DNA of 18,508 bases from UBA10449 sp005883585 (GTDB lineage Bacteria > Chloroflexota > Dormibacteria > Dormibacterales > Dormibacteraceae): NCBI GenBank assembly GCA_005883585.1, contig VBFD01000006.1:1-18508 (forward strand), given 5' to 3'. The stretch's first letter is position 1; each line of letters starts with the position of its first letter. The notes under the pieces are model-generated. The model ran no database searches and was not told the DNA's origin. It worked only from the letters and a program-made list of their open reading frames with translations. Shown one piece after another: positions 6,593 through 13,059 of the stretch. The translations under genes were made by a program, and so were the position numbers.

Positions 6593-7969
6593 TCACTGTG
6601 CGTAAAGACGCTCTCTGATCGCCTGTACCTCGTACCTCAACCTCTCGTCTTCCTTAAGCTCGTTAGCGATCTTCTCGATGGAGTGAAGTGCGGTCGTGTG
6701 ATCGCGGCCTCCGAAGGCCTTGCCGATGGCGGGCAGCGAAGATGGAGTCTCTTCGCGGACGAGGAACATCGCTACCTGTCGTGGAAAGACGATGTGCTTG
6801 TCCCGCCGCTTGCCCTTCATGTCGTCGAGGGTGACGTTGTAGTAGTCGGCGACCAAGGCCTGTATGCGCTCGACGTTGATGGGCTTGCGAGTGCCGGCGG
6901 GAATGATGTCGGCGAGGAGACGTGCCGCCTCCTCTGCGTCGACCGGACGCTGGTGGACTGCTGCAAACGCTTGCACCCGGGTGAGCGCGCCTTCCAGCTC
7001 ACGGATGTTGCGCTGCACCTTGTGGGCGATGAAGCTCAAAACATCTTCCGGCACGAGGCTGCTGTTGTCGCCGAGCTTCGAGTGGAGGATGGCGAGGCGG
7101 GTCTCGAAGTCGGGGGACTGGATGTCCGCGATCAATCCCCATTCGAAACGCGACCGCAGCCTGTCCTCGAGAGTCGGGATCTCTTTTGGCGGGCGGTCCG
7201 ACGATATGACGATTTGCTTGTTGATCTCATGGAGCGCGTTGAAGGTGTGGAAGAACTCTTCCTTAGTCCGGTCTTTGCCGGCGAGGAACTGGACGTCGTC
7301 GATGAGCAGCACGTCGACGGTGCGGTACTTGTGGCGGAACTCACCCATGCGCGCGGTGGCGATCGAGCTGATCACCTCGTTGGTGAACTGCTCGGAAGTG
7401 AGATAGACGACGCGCTTGCGCGGAAAGCGGTCGTGGACCTCGTGACCGATTGCGTGCATCAAATGAGTCTTGCCGAGACCTACGCCTCCATACAGGAAGA
7501 GCGGGTTGTAGCTGTCACCGGGAGCTTCAGCGACCGCTTTGGCGGCCGCGTGAGCGAACTGCGAGTTGTGCCCGACCACGAATGATGAGAACTTGAACCG
7601 GGCATTCAGCTCCGACGGGGTGATGATCGGAGCATCGGGTGTTGCGTCGACGCCATTCTCGTGGCCGTTGTCGCCGTTGGGGACGAGATCGCCGTCGGCG
7701 TTGACCAGCTGCGGGCGATGGCCGGTCGGGGAGATCACGAAGTCGATGTTGACCTCTGATCCGGTAACCGCCTGGAGTGTTTCCTGGATGAGCCCTGAGA
7801 AGCGGTCCTCGAGCCAGTCTTTGGCCAGCTTGCTGGGGACGCCGATGCGGAACGTGCCGCCATCAGCGGAGACGACCGACGTGTTCTTCAGCCACATGTC
7901 GTAGGTCCGCTTGGCGAGTTGGAACCGGAGCTCCTCCTGCACCTGCGACCAGATCTGGTCCTGGTTCAC
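6593..7969 (-). CDS. dnaA: chromosomal replication initiator protein DnaA
   Basis: DnaA binds origin boxes and melts oriC. The 458-residue product shows domain I (IWSQVQEELRFQLAKRTYDMWL), a short variable linker, the AAA+ core with Walker A GGVGLGKT (161-168), Walker B LLIDDVQFLAG (about 221-231), the SSDRPPKEIPTLEDRLRSRF sensor region, and domain IV ending in the box-recognition signature GGRDHTTALH (420-429). I chose the GTG at 7969 because it gives the normal domain I start and has AAGGGA about nine bases upstream; the GTG at 8005 would add twelve Arg-rich residues and has no ribosome site. The gene is divergent from rpmH across the putative origin. Confidence 0.97.
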   Translation of the reverse strand: MNQDQIWSQVQEELRFQLAKRTYDMWLKNTSVVSADGGTFRIGVPSKLAKDWLEDRFSGLIQETLQAVTGSEVNIDFVISPTGHRPQLVNADGDLVPNGDNGHENGVDATPDAPIITPSELNARFKFSSFVVGHNSQFAHAAAKAVAEAPGDSYNPLFLYGGVGLGKTHLMHAIGHEVHDRFPRKRVVYLTSEQFTNEVISSIATARMGEFRHKYRTVDVLLIDDVQFLAGKDRTKEEFFHTFNALHEINKQIVISSDRPPKEIPTLEDRLRSRFEWGLIADIQSPDFETRLAILHSKLGDNSSLVPEDVLSFIAHKVQRNIRELEGALTRVQAFAAVHQRPVDAEEAARLLADIIPAGTRKPINVERIQALVADYYNVTLDDMKGKRRDKHIVFPRQVAMFLVREETPSSLPAIGKAFGGRDHTTALHSIEKIANELKEDERLRYEVQAIRERLYAQ

Positions 7970-8061
7970 GTCACGAATTCCCTTGCGCCGGCGGGCCAGT
8001 CTCACTGCCGGCTCGCGCCATAAATGGCTGGGGGCAAAAGGCCGCCGCCTTTTGCAAATGC

Positions 8062-8070
8062 TGTGGACAA
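8062..8070 (+). promoter_or_regulatory. DnaA-box-like site upstream of dnaA
   Basis: TGTGGACAA has a single T-to-C change from TGTGGATAA and lies 92 bases upstream of the dnaA start, where autoregulatory boxes are common. Confidence 0.5.
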
Positions 8071-8194
8071 CCTGGGGTCAAAAACACCGGCCATCTCCTC
8101 CTGCTCCCTCGCCCGCGAGGCAAACCTTGTATTGCGTGCCCGCGAGCACAGGTTCAATCGAAGCTCCACCATCTCGAGCTCCGTCGCCTTGGCG

Positions 8195-8227
8195 CCTGTG
8201 GAAAAGAACGGACCGGATTTCCACAGG
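8195..8227. repeat. perfect inverted pair of DnaA-box-like sequences
   Basis: CCTGTGGAAA (8195-8204) and TTTCCACAGG (8218-8227) are exact reverse complements, ten bases each, separated by thirteen bases. Each arm contains TGTGGAAA, one step from the DnaA box. As paired boxes they could bind DnaA back to back; as RNA they could form a stem. Confidence 0.65.
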
Positions 8228-8465
8228 TTGGCGGCGCCGACCTGTTCGAAATCCCACATCCGGTCTGATCCGAAACCTGGAAGCGGTATTGTGACGTTAG
8301 GCTAGCGGTGACTGGGATGGTGGGTGAGTGCGTTTAGCGCGACCTGTACTGGATTGGTTCTGCTGCAGGGACCCTGTCTGCTTCCGGGCGGGGATTGTAA
8401 CAAAGGCTCGGGTGGGCCGCAAGGCATTGCGCCCGATGGATGAGGTGATAGAAGCGGTATCACGG

Positions 8466-8491
8466 TTGTGAGAGCCGCCGTCGGCTACACT
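8466..8491 (+). promoter_or_regulatory. possible rpmH operon promoter (weak)
   Basis: TACACT at 8486-8491 is a reasonable -10 element about 40 bases before rpmH. The nearest -35-like hexamer, TTGTGA at 8466-8471, is only fourteen bases away, shorter than the usual spacing, so the call rests mainly on the -10. Confidence 0.25.
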
Positions 8492-8518
8492 ACCGCGGTT
8501 CCATCAGGCTCCAGCCAC

Positions 8519-8524
8519 GGGGGA
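8519..8524 (+). promoter_or_regulatory. ribosome binding site that decides the rpmH start
   Basis: GGGGGA lies seven bases before the ATC at 8532, the optimal distance, and supports that codon as the rpmH start. The site overlaps the palindrome GGGATCCC (8521-8528), which could partly hide it. Confidence 0.6.
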
Positions 8525-8531
8525 TCCCTCC

Positions 8532-8666
8532 ATCAAGCGAACCTATCAACCCAAGAAGCGCTACCGCCGCCGGGTGCACGGCTTCCTTCGCCGCATGGCC
8601 TCGCGGGGCGGCGCCCGAGTGGTGCAAAACCGCCGTCGGAAGGGGCGCCAGCGCCTCACTCCGTAA
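8532..8666 (+). CDS. rpmH: 50S ribosomal protein L34, apparent ATC start
   Basis: The 44-residue product reads (M)KRTYQPKKRYRRRVHGF, then LRRMASRGGARVV and ends QRLTP, an unmistakable L34 of normal length. The codon at the universal Met position is ATC. The frame is closed upstream by a TGA at 8469-8471, and between that stop and the ATC there is no ATG, GTG, TTG or CTG, so no standard start is available. GGGGGA seven bases upstream supports initiation here. Either AUC is used as a start or the base is a sequencing error (ATG read as ATC). L34 is a small basic rRNA-binding protein of the large subunit. The gene leads the rnpA-yidD-yidC-khpB group. Confidence 0.93.
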   Translation: MKRTYQPKKRYRRRVHGFLRRMASRGGARVVQNRRRKGRQRLTP

Positions 8667-8682
8667 GCGGGACGTTTCGGCG

Positions 8683-9042
8683 TTGAAGCGGCGTTTTCGG
8701 CTTCGCCGGCAGTCAGATTTCCAGGCGGTGATCGCGGGCAAGCGCGTGTTCACGGGGCGCGCACTCGTCGCTTTTGCCGTTCCCACCACTGCCGCTCAGA
8801 GTCGCGTCGGAGTCACCGTGAGCCGGAACGTCAAGAGCTCCGTCAACCGGAATCGGGCTCGCCGGCGGCTCCGCGAGGTTGCGCGCGACCGGTTGCTTGG
8901 CCCTGATTCGCCGCTCCAGGGAGTGGGAATACGATATGACGTGGTTCTGATCGCTCGCCCCGCCGCGCTCGAGCTGCCTTTTGCAGACCTCCAGGATGAC
9001 GTGGACCAGGCCGCGCTCAGGCTCTCCAGGTTGAATTCATGA
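8683..9042 (+). CDS. rnpA: ribonuclease P protein component
   Basis: The 119-residue basic protein begins KRRFRLRRQSDFQAVIAGK and carries the RNR signature NRNRARRRLRE (55-65), typical of the RNase P protein that helps the catalytic RNA trim 5' leaders of tRNA precursors. It starts with TTG, sixteen bases after rpmH, with a modest GGGA upstream. Its stop overlaps the yidD start as ATGA. Length and order are standard. Confidence 0.95.
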   Translation: MKRRFRLRRQSDFQAVIAGKRVFTGRALVAFAVPTTAAQSRVGVTVSRNVKSSVNRNRARRRLREVARDRLLGPDSPLQGVGIRYDVVLIARPAALELPFADLQDDVDQAALRLSRLNS

Positions 9043-9248
9043 CGGCGGTCCTGCTGGCAATGATCCGCGGCTATCAGATGACGTTCTCGAAGATCCTTCC
9101 CCCTTCGTGTCGCTACTACCCGTCCTGTTCCCACTACACATACGAGGCGGTGGAGAGGTACGGCTGGCTCCGGGGCGGCTGGATGGGCGCCGTGCGCATC
9201 GCGCGGTGCCATCCATTTGCCAAGGGCGGCTACGATCCTGTTCCTTGA
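9039..9248 (+). CDS. yidD: membrane protein insertion efficiency factor YidD
   Basis: The 69-residue product has the conserved core PSCRYYPSCSHYTYEAVERYG, then GGWMGAVRIARCHPFAKGGYDPVP, which defines the YidD (haemolytic domain) family. YidD is a small, probably membrane-associated protein that assists YidC in inserting membrane proteins. The ATG start overlaps the rnpA stop by four bases, so translation is coupled. It is complete. Confidence 0.95.
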   Translation: MTAVLLAMIRGYQMTFSKILPPSCRYYPSCSHYTYEAVERYGWLRGGWMGAVRIARCHPFAKGGYDPVP

Positions 9249-9261
9249 TCACTCGTTTACT

Positions 9262-9267
9262 GGGGGA
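9262..9267 (+). promoter_or_regulatory. ribosome binding site of yidC
   Basis: GGGGGA lies eight bases before the ATC at 9276 and 71 bases before the first GTG at 9339. It therefore argues for a start well upstream of the first standard start codon. Confidence 0.5.
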
Positions 9268-9275
9268 AGACTGAC

Positions 9276-10214
9276 ATCTACCTGAGCTCCGCCTTCGGCG
9301 GCATCTTCGATATCTTCCTGCCCCTCAACCGTCTGTGGGTGACGCTCGTCGAGCAGCCGCTCGCCTCGTTCCTCCTCTATCTGTTCACGCACCTTTCGGC
9401 GGTTCCGATCATCAGCTCGATCGGCGCGTACGGCGTTGCGATCATCATCCTGACGGTCCTGATCCGTCTGGCCCTGTCGCCGTTGACGCAGTTCCAACTG
9501 GTGACGCAGCGCAAGACGATGGTCGAGCAGCGCAAGCTCGCGCCCCAGGTAGGGGAGCTGCGCAAGAAATACAAGAAAGATCCGCAGAAGCTGAACGCGG
9601 AGATGATGAAGCTCTACCAGGAGCACGGCGTCAACCCGCTCGGAGGCCTGGTCGGCTGCCTGCCGCTCGTCGTCCAGATCCCAATCCTGACGGCCCTTTA
9701 CTACGTGTTTCAGGGTTTCGCGAAGGCCGGCCATCCACCGCAGCCGTTCCTGTTCGTGCCCAACCTCAACGACATCCCGATGCAGCACACGCTGTTCACC
9801 GGCCTGCCGATCCCCTCACCTGAGTTCCTGATCTTTCCGCTGTTTGCGGCGATCACCACGTTCGTGCAGTCGAAGATGCTGCAGCAGCCGCCGCCGGTCA
9901 ACCCGACCGAGCAGGAGCTCCAGACCCAGCAGATGCAGCGGACCATGGTCTGGCTGTCGCCGCTGATGATCGGCTACTTCGCCCTGCAGGTTCCCGCCGG
10001 CCTGGGGCTGTACTGGTTTGTGGGGAACCTGGTCAGTATCATTCAGCAGTACTTCGTGGTCGGTTGGGGAAACCTGTTTCCGAAGCGGGGTGGAGGGGGG
10101 CCGGCGCAGACGGTCGCGATCAAAGGCGGGGGCGGTCCGAAAGATCGCGGACCCAGGCCGAGCCTGAAGCCCGCGCCGCAGAACGGACCGAGGCCCAGGA
10201 GGCCGAAAAAGTGA
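9276..10214 (+). CDS. yidC: membrane protein insertase YidC/Oxa1 family, probable ATC start
   Basis: The protein has the YidC/Oxa1 core: an amphipathic N-terminal part, the first core membrane helix GVAIIILTVLIRLALSPLT with its groove arginine, the cytoplasmic hairpin (QRKTMVEQRKLAPQVGELRKKY), further helices ending in LGLYWFVGNLVSIIQQY, and a basic Pro/Arg/Lys tail likely to touch the ribosome. The first GTG (9339, 291 residues) follows an open in-frame stretch encoding FGGIFDIFLPLNRLW, which resembles the usual membrane-leading segment. The only G-rich ribosome site (9262-9267) points to ATC at 9276 (312 residues); CTG at 9282 is a fallback. It follows yidD by 27 bases. Confidence 0.92.
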   Translation: MYLSSAFGGIFDIFLPLNRLWVTLVEQPLASFLLYLFTHLSAVPIISSIGAYGVAIIILTVLIRLALSPLTQFQLVTQRKTMVEQRKLAPQVGELRKKYKKDPQKLNAEMMKLYQEHGVNPLGGLVGCLPLVVQIPILTALYYVFQGFAKAGHPPQPFLFVPNLNDIPMQHTLFTGLPIPSPEFLIFPLFAAITTFVQSKMLQQPPPVNPTEQELQTQQMQRTMVWLSPLMIGYFALQVPAGLGLYWFVGNLVSIIQQYFVVGWGNLFPKRGGGGPAQTVAIKGGGGPKDRGPRPSLKPAPQNGPRPRRPKK

Positions 10215-10236
10215 GCAAAGTCGTGGGGGCAGTCCG

Positions 10237-10881
10237 ATGAAGTCAGCAGAAGGCCGCGGCCGAACCCTCGACGAAGCCGTCGACGCGGCTTTGATCGAGC
10301 TTGGCGAAAGCCGCCGGAACGTGGACGTGCGGGTTATCAGCGAAGGACCCGAGGAGACAGTCGTCGAGGTCAGCGTCATCGATCACACGGCGCCGTCTCT
10401 GGGTGTCGGGGCGCCCACCAACGGCAAGGCGGACGTCGCGCGCTCGCTGGTCGAAGGATTGCTGAAGCACATGGGCGTTCGGGCTCAGGTCACCGTGCGC
10501 ACCGGCACGGATCCGATCACTCTCGACATCAGCGGCCGCGACCTGGGCGCGTTGATCGGCTGGCGGGGCGAGACGCTGCGTGCATTGCAGTCGGTGACGA
10601 ACGTAATGCTCGGCAGGCATCTGGCCGAGGGCGAGCGCGTGATCGTCGACGTCGAGCGCTACCGACAGCGTCGTGAGCACACCGTGCGCGAGATCGCGCT
10701 GCGGGCCGCCAGGCAGGTGAAGATGACGGGCGACGCCATCACCCTCGATGCCATGCAGGCTTTCGAAAGGCGCGCGATTCACCTCGCCCTGCAGGACGAT
10801 CCAGACGTCGGCAGCTCGAGCATCGGCGAAGAGCCGGACCGCCGGGTGGTGGTCGGACCGCGCAAGCCAGCGGGTAGCTGA
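10237..10881 (+). CDS. khpB: RNA-binding protein KhpB (Jag/EloR)
   Basis: The 214-residue product shows a Jag_N domain (about 2-50, GRTLDEAVDAALIELG), a type II KH domain with the loop IGWRGE (107-112), and an R3H domain with RRAIH (178-182). KhpB binds RNA, often with KhpA, and in Firmicutes influences cell elongation and division. The start is ATG with GGGGG seven bases upstream, 22 bases after yidC, the usual position for jag. The linker between Jag_N and KH is short. Confidence 0.93.
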   Translation: MKSAEGRGRTLDEAVDAALIELGESRRNVDVRVISEGPEETVVEVSVIDHTAPSLGVGAPTNGKADVARSLVEGLLKHMGVRAQVTVRTGTDPITLDISGRDLGALIGWRGETLRALQSVTNVMLGRHLAEGERVIVDVERYRQRREHTVREIALRAARQVKMTGDAITLDAMQAFERRAIHLALQDDPDVGSSSIGEEPDRRVVVGPRKPAGS

Positions 10882-10885
10882 TCCA

Positions 10886-11152
10886 ATGCCCGGCCGGGCC
10901 GCGGCTGAGCGGGTCCGGAAGGCGATCGCGTTGGTGAACGCAGTCGCGGACGGCGCGGGTGACGAGGACATCACACCGACGGAAATCGCTGAAGCGATCC
11001 GGGACTGTCTAGAGCTGCGCGAGATCGAGCAGGGATCGAACGTGCGCAAGTACCTGGGTGAGGCGCTCGACGCGGTATCCGACGGAATGCCCGCGGATTT
11101 CGTAGCGATGACCCTCTACGCCGCGCTTGGCGCGCTCGGGGAGAGTAGCTGA
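10886..11152 (+). CDS. hypothetical small helical protein
   Basis: I do not recognise this 88-residue product. It starts with ATG four bases after the khpB stop and its TGA overlaps the proposed CTG start of the M16 peptidase, so it lies inside the operon. A basic first stretch (GRAAAERVRKAI) is followed by an acidic, mostly helical body (TPTEIAEAIRDCLELREIEQG, then VRKYLGEALDAVSDG) with one cysteine and no signal peptide or membrane helix. The frame remains open upstream to 10748, but that part lies over khpB in another frame. The operon position and clean spacing make it likely real. Function unknown. Confidence 0.7.
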   Translation: MPGRAAAERVRKAIALVNAVADGAGDEDITPTEIAEAIRDCLELREIEQGSNVRKYLGEALDAVSDGMPADFVAMTLYAALGALGESS

Positions 11153-12417
11153 CACTCCACCGAGTTCACGAGCTGGCGGGCGGGGCGAAACTGGTAGCCG
11201 CGGCGATGCCCGAACGTCTATCGGCGAGCATTGTCTTCATGTTTGGCGGCGGTTCGAGGCTTGAGGACGAGCGCTACGCGGGCGTGTCGCATTTTATCGA
11301 GCACCTTTTCTTCAAAGGCACCCAGAGAAGGCCGACGTCGAAGGAGATCGCCGATGCCATCGAAGGTGTCGGCGGCTTCGTCAACGCTTCCACCGACAAA
11401 GAGCTGACCGCCTACTGGACGAGAGTGCCTGCCGAGCATGTAGAACTCGGCCTTGATGTGCTCACCGACATCGTTTCCAACTCCAAGCTCGCGCCGGCGG
11501 ACGTCGAGCGCGAGCGGATGGTGATCCTTGAGGAGCTGCGCATGTACCAGGACCAGCCGCAAGAGTTCGTCCAAAACCTGTTCGACGAGATCATGTGGCC
11601 GGATCATCCGCTGGGGCGCGATATCGCCGGCACCGAGCAGTCGGTCGCACGACTGACCCGGGACGACATCCTCGAGTACGCGAGCGCGCATTACCGGCTG
11701 CCGAACCTGGTCATCGGCGCGGCGGGGGCGTTCGATGAAGGCGACGTGGTAGCGATGGTCGGTTCGCGATTGACGCTGCCGGCCGACCCCGATGGGCTTC
11801 TGGCGCCGTCGTTGCCGGCGCCACTGCTCGAGCCACGAGTGCTCATGCGACGGCGGCGGACGGAGCAAGCGCACATTTGCCTGGGTGTTCGCGCGTTGAG
11901 CTATCTGCACCCCGACCGATTTGCGCTCGATCTGTTGAACACCGTGCTCGGTGAGGGGATGAGCTCGCGGCTGTTCCTGAACATCCGCGAACGACTCGGG
12001 CTGGCGTACGACGTGCACAGTTTCACGCAAAAGCATCGCGACACCGGCCTCCTCGGCGTGTACCTGGGTGTCGATCCTAAGAACGCGGTCGCGGCCGTCA
12101 ATGCCGTGATCGCGGAGATGAACGCTCTATGCGATCACGAGCTCAACGAGGAAGAGCTCGGGCGGGCGAAAGAATTCACGAAGGGCCGCCTGCGGCTCGA
12201 GCTCGAGAGCACGAACGGGGTCTCGTTCTGGCTCGCATACCAGGAGCTGCTGATTGGATCGATCAAGACGATCGAGGAGGAGGTGGCGCTGGTGGACGCC
12301 ATCACCGCAGCGGAGGTGCGGCGCGTCGCCAATGAGGTGTTGAGGACGCCGATGCAGATGGCGGTGATCGGCCCCTTCGCCAAGGATGCCTCGTTCAGGG
12401 CCGCGGTTGGCGCTTAG
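11149..12417 (+). CDS. M16 family zinc metallopeptidase, probable CTG start
   Basis: The protein has the inverted zinc motif HFIEH (48-52 counted from the CTG) and the downstream glutamate in VILEEL (about 128), plus FFKGTQRRP and an ERLGLAYDVHSF segment in the second domain, as in bacterial processing-peptidase-like M16 enzymes. It should cleave peptides in a closed chamber; substrate unknown. The first ATG (11206, 403 residues) would remove the first beta strand. The frame is open back to CTG at 11149, encoding LHRVHELAGGAKLVAAAMPER, which aligns with the usual N terminus. CTG overlaps the preceding TGA as CTGA and has GGGGAG five bases upstream. From CTG the length is 422 residues, typical of the family. 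Confidence 0.92.
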   Translation: MTLHRVHELAGGAKLVAAAMPERLSASIVFMFGGGSRLEDERYAGVSHFIEHLFFKGTQRRPTSKEIADAIEGVGGFVNASTDKELTAYWTRVPAEHVELGLDVLTDIVSNSKLAPADVERERMVILEELRMYQDQPQEFVQNLFDEIMWPDHPLGRDIAGTEQSVARLTRDDILEYASAHYRLPNLVIGAAGAFDEGDVVAMVGSRLTLPADPDGLLAPSLPAPLLEPRVLMRRRRTEQAHICLGVRALSYLHPDRFALDLLNTVLGEGMSSRLFLNIRERLGLAYDVHSFTQKHRDTGLLGVYLGVDPKNAVAAVNAVIAEMNALCDHELNEEELGRAKEFTKGRLRLELESTNGVSFWLAYQELLIGSIKTIEEEVALVDAITAAEVRRVANEVLRTPMQMAVIGPFAKDASFRAAVGA

Positions 12418-12432
12418 CGGCTGCTCTCGTAC

Positions 12433-13053
12433 TCAGCCCACGGCGGCGGAGCCGCTCTGCAGCGTGGGCACCTGGGAGTAGATGTTGCCGAAATGGTCGA
12501 CGGGCCAGATGCGGAACCAGGCGCGTCCGTCGATGCGGTCGCGGCCTATGGGTCCGAAGATGCGCGAGTCCTGCGATCGGTTGCGGTTGTCCCCCATGAC
12601 GAAGTACTGATCCTGCGCCATGATGCAGCCGTCAAGGTTGCCACATTGATCCCATGAGGTGTTCGCGGTCCAGGCCTCGGGCAGGTACGGCTCCACAAGT
12701 CGATGGCCGTTGATGTAGACGATCGAATCTCGGATCAGGAGGCGCTCGCCGGGAAGCGCGATGATGCGCTTGATGAAGTCCTTGGAGTTGTCGGTGGGCG
12801 GACGCAGGATGATGATGTCGCCGCGCTGTGGAGCGTGTAGGCGGTAGTCGATCTTGTCCGCGATCAGGTAATCGTTGTTGTCGAGCGTCGCGAACATCGA
12901 CAGGCCCTCGACGTGCACCGTTTGCACCGCGAAGCTGATGCCGAAGTAAAGGATGACCGCGAGCACGATGACCTCGGCAAGCTCGCGTAGGATCGAGCCG
13001 GTCGCTGTGCGTGGTTGATTCGCCGCGACTGCGGGCTGTTGGGGTGCGGCCAT
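12433..13053 (-). CDS. lepB: type I signal peptidase
   Basis: This 206-residue membrane protease cleaves signal peptides from exported proteins. A single N-terminal membrane helix (about 27-45) is followed by the catalytic serine motif EGLSMFATL (Ser52), the lysine motif KDFIKRIIALPGE (Lys95) and the MGDNRNRSQDSR box (153-164). The serine motif has alanine where most homologues have proline (SMxPTL). The ATG start is six bases after the parB stop with no clear ribosome site, suggesting translational coupling to parB. It converges with the M16 gene, fifteen bases apart. Confidence 0.95.
   Translation of the reverse strand: MAAPQQPAVAANQPRTATGSILRELAEVIVLAVILYFGISFAVQTVHVEGLSMFATLDNNDYLIADKIDYRLHAPQRGDIIILRPPTDNSKDFIKRIIALPGERLLIRDSIVYINGHRLVEPYLPEAWTANTSWDQCGNLDGCIMAQDQYFVMGDNRNRSQDSRIFGPIGRDRIDGRAWFRIWPVDHFGNIYSQVPTLQSGSAAVG
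12436..12469. terminator. GC-rich nested hairpin at the M16/lepB convergence (possible terminator)
   Basis: GCCCACG (12436-12442) pairs with CGTGGGC (12463-12469), enclosing a second stem GCGGC-GGA-GCCGC (12443-12455). It begins 19 bases after the M16 stop and lies in the last codons of lepB. There is no T-run on either strand, so it is not a classical intrinsic terminator, but it could stall both convergent transcripts. Confidence 0.3.
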
Positions 13054-13059
13054 TGAGTT

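Larger units (their letters stand above)
7970..8531. other. candidate oriC: dnaA-rpmH divergent intergenic region
   Basis: This 562-base gap has no convincing gene. It contains DnaA-box-like sites at 8062-8070 (TGTGGACAA, one mismatch), 8197-8205 (TGTGGAAAA, one mismatch) and 8217-8225 (ATTTCCACA, reverse orientation), the last two forming an inverted pair. It also must carry the dnaA and rpmH promoters. The location between divergent dnaA and rpmH is a common oriC position. No long AT-rich stretch is obvious on this side. The stretch 8230-8460 shows nothing I can identify. Confidence 0.6.

Noticed and set aside
8002..8259. 85-codon minus-strand frame in the dnaA-rpmH gap, and the opposing plus-strand frame 8024-8305
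   Set aside because: They cover the DnaA-box-like sites, have no ribosome site or recognisable domain, and contradict each other; non-coding origin is more likely.
8468..8686. 72-codon frame from GTG 8468 over rpmH
   Set aside because: It is the +1 shadow of L34, which is certain in the other frame.
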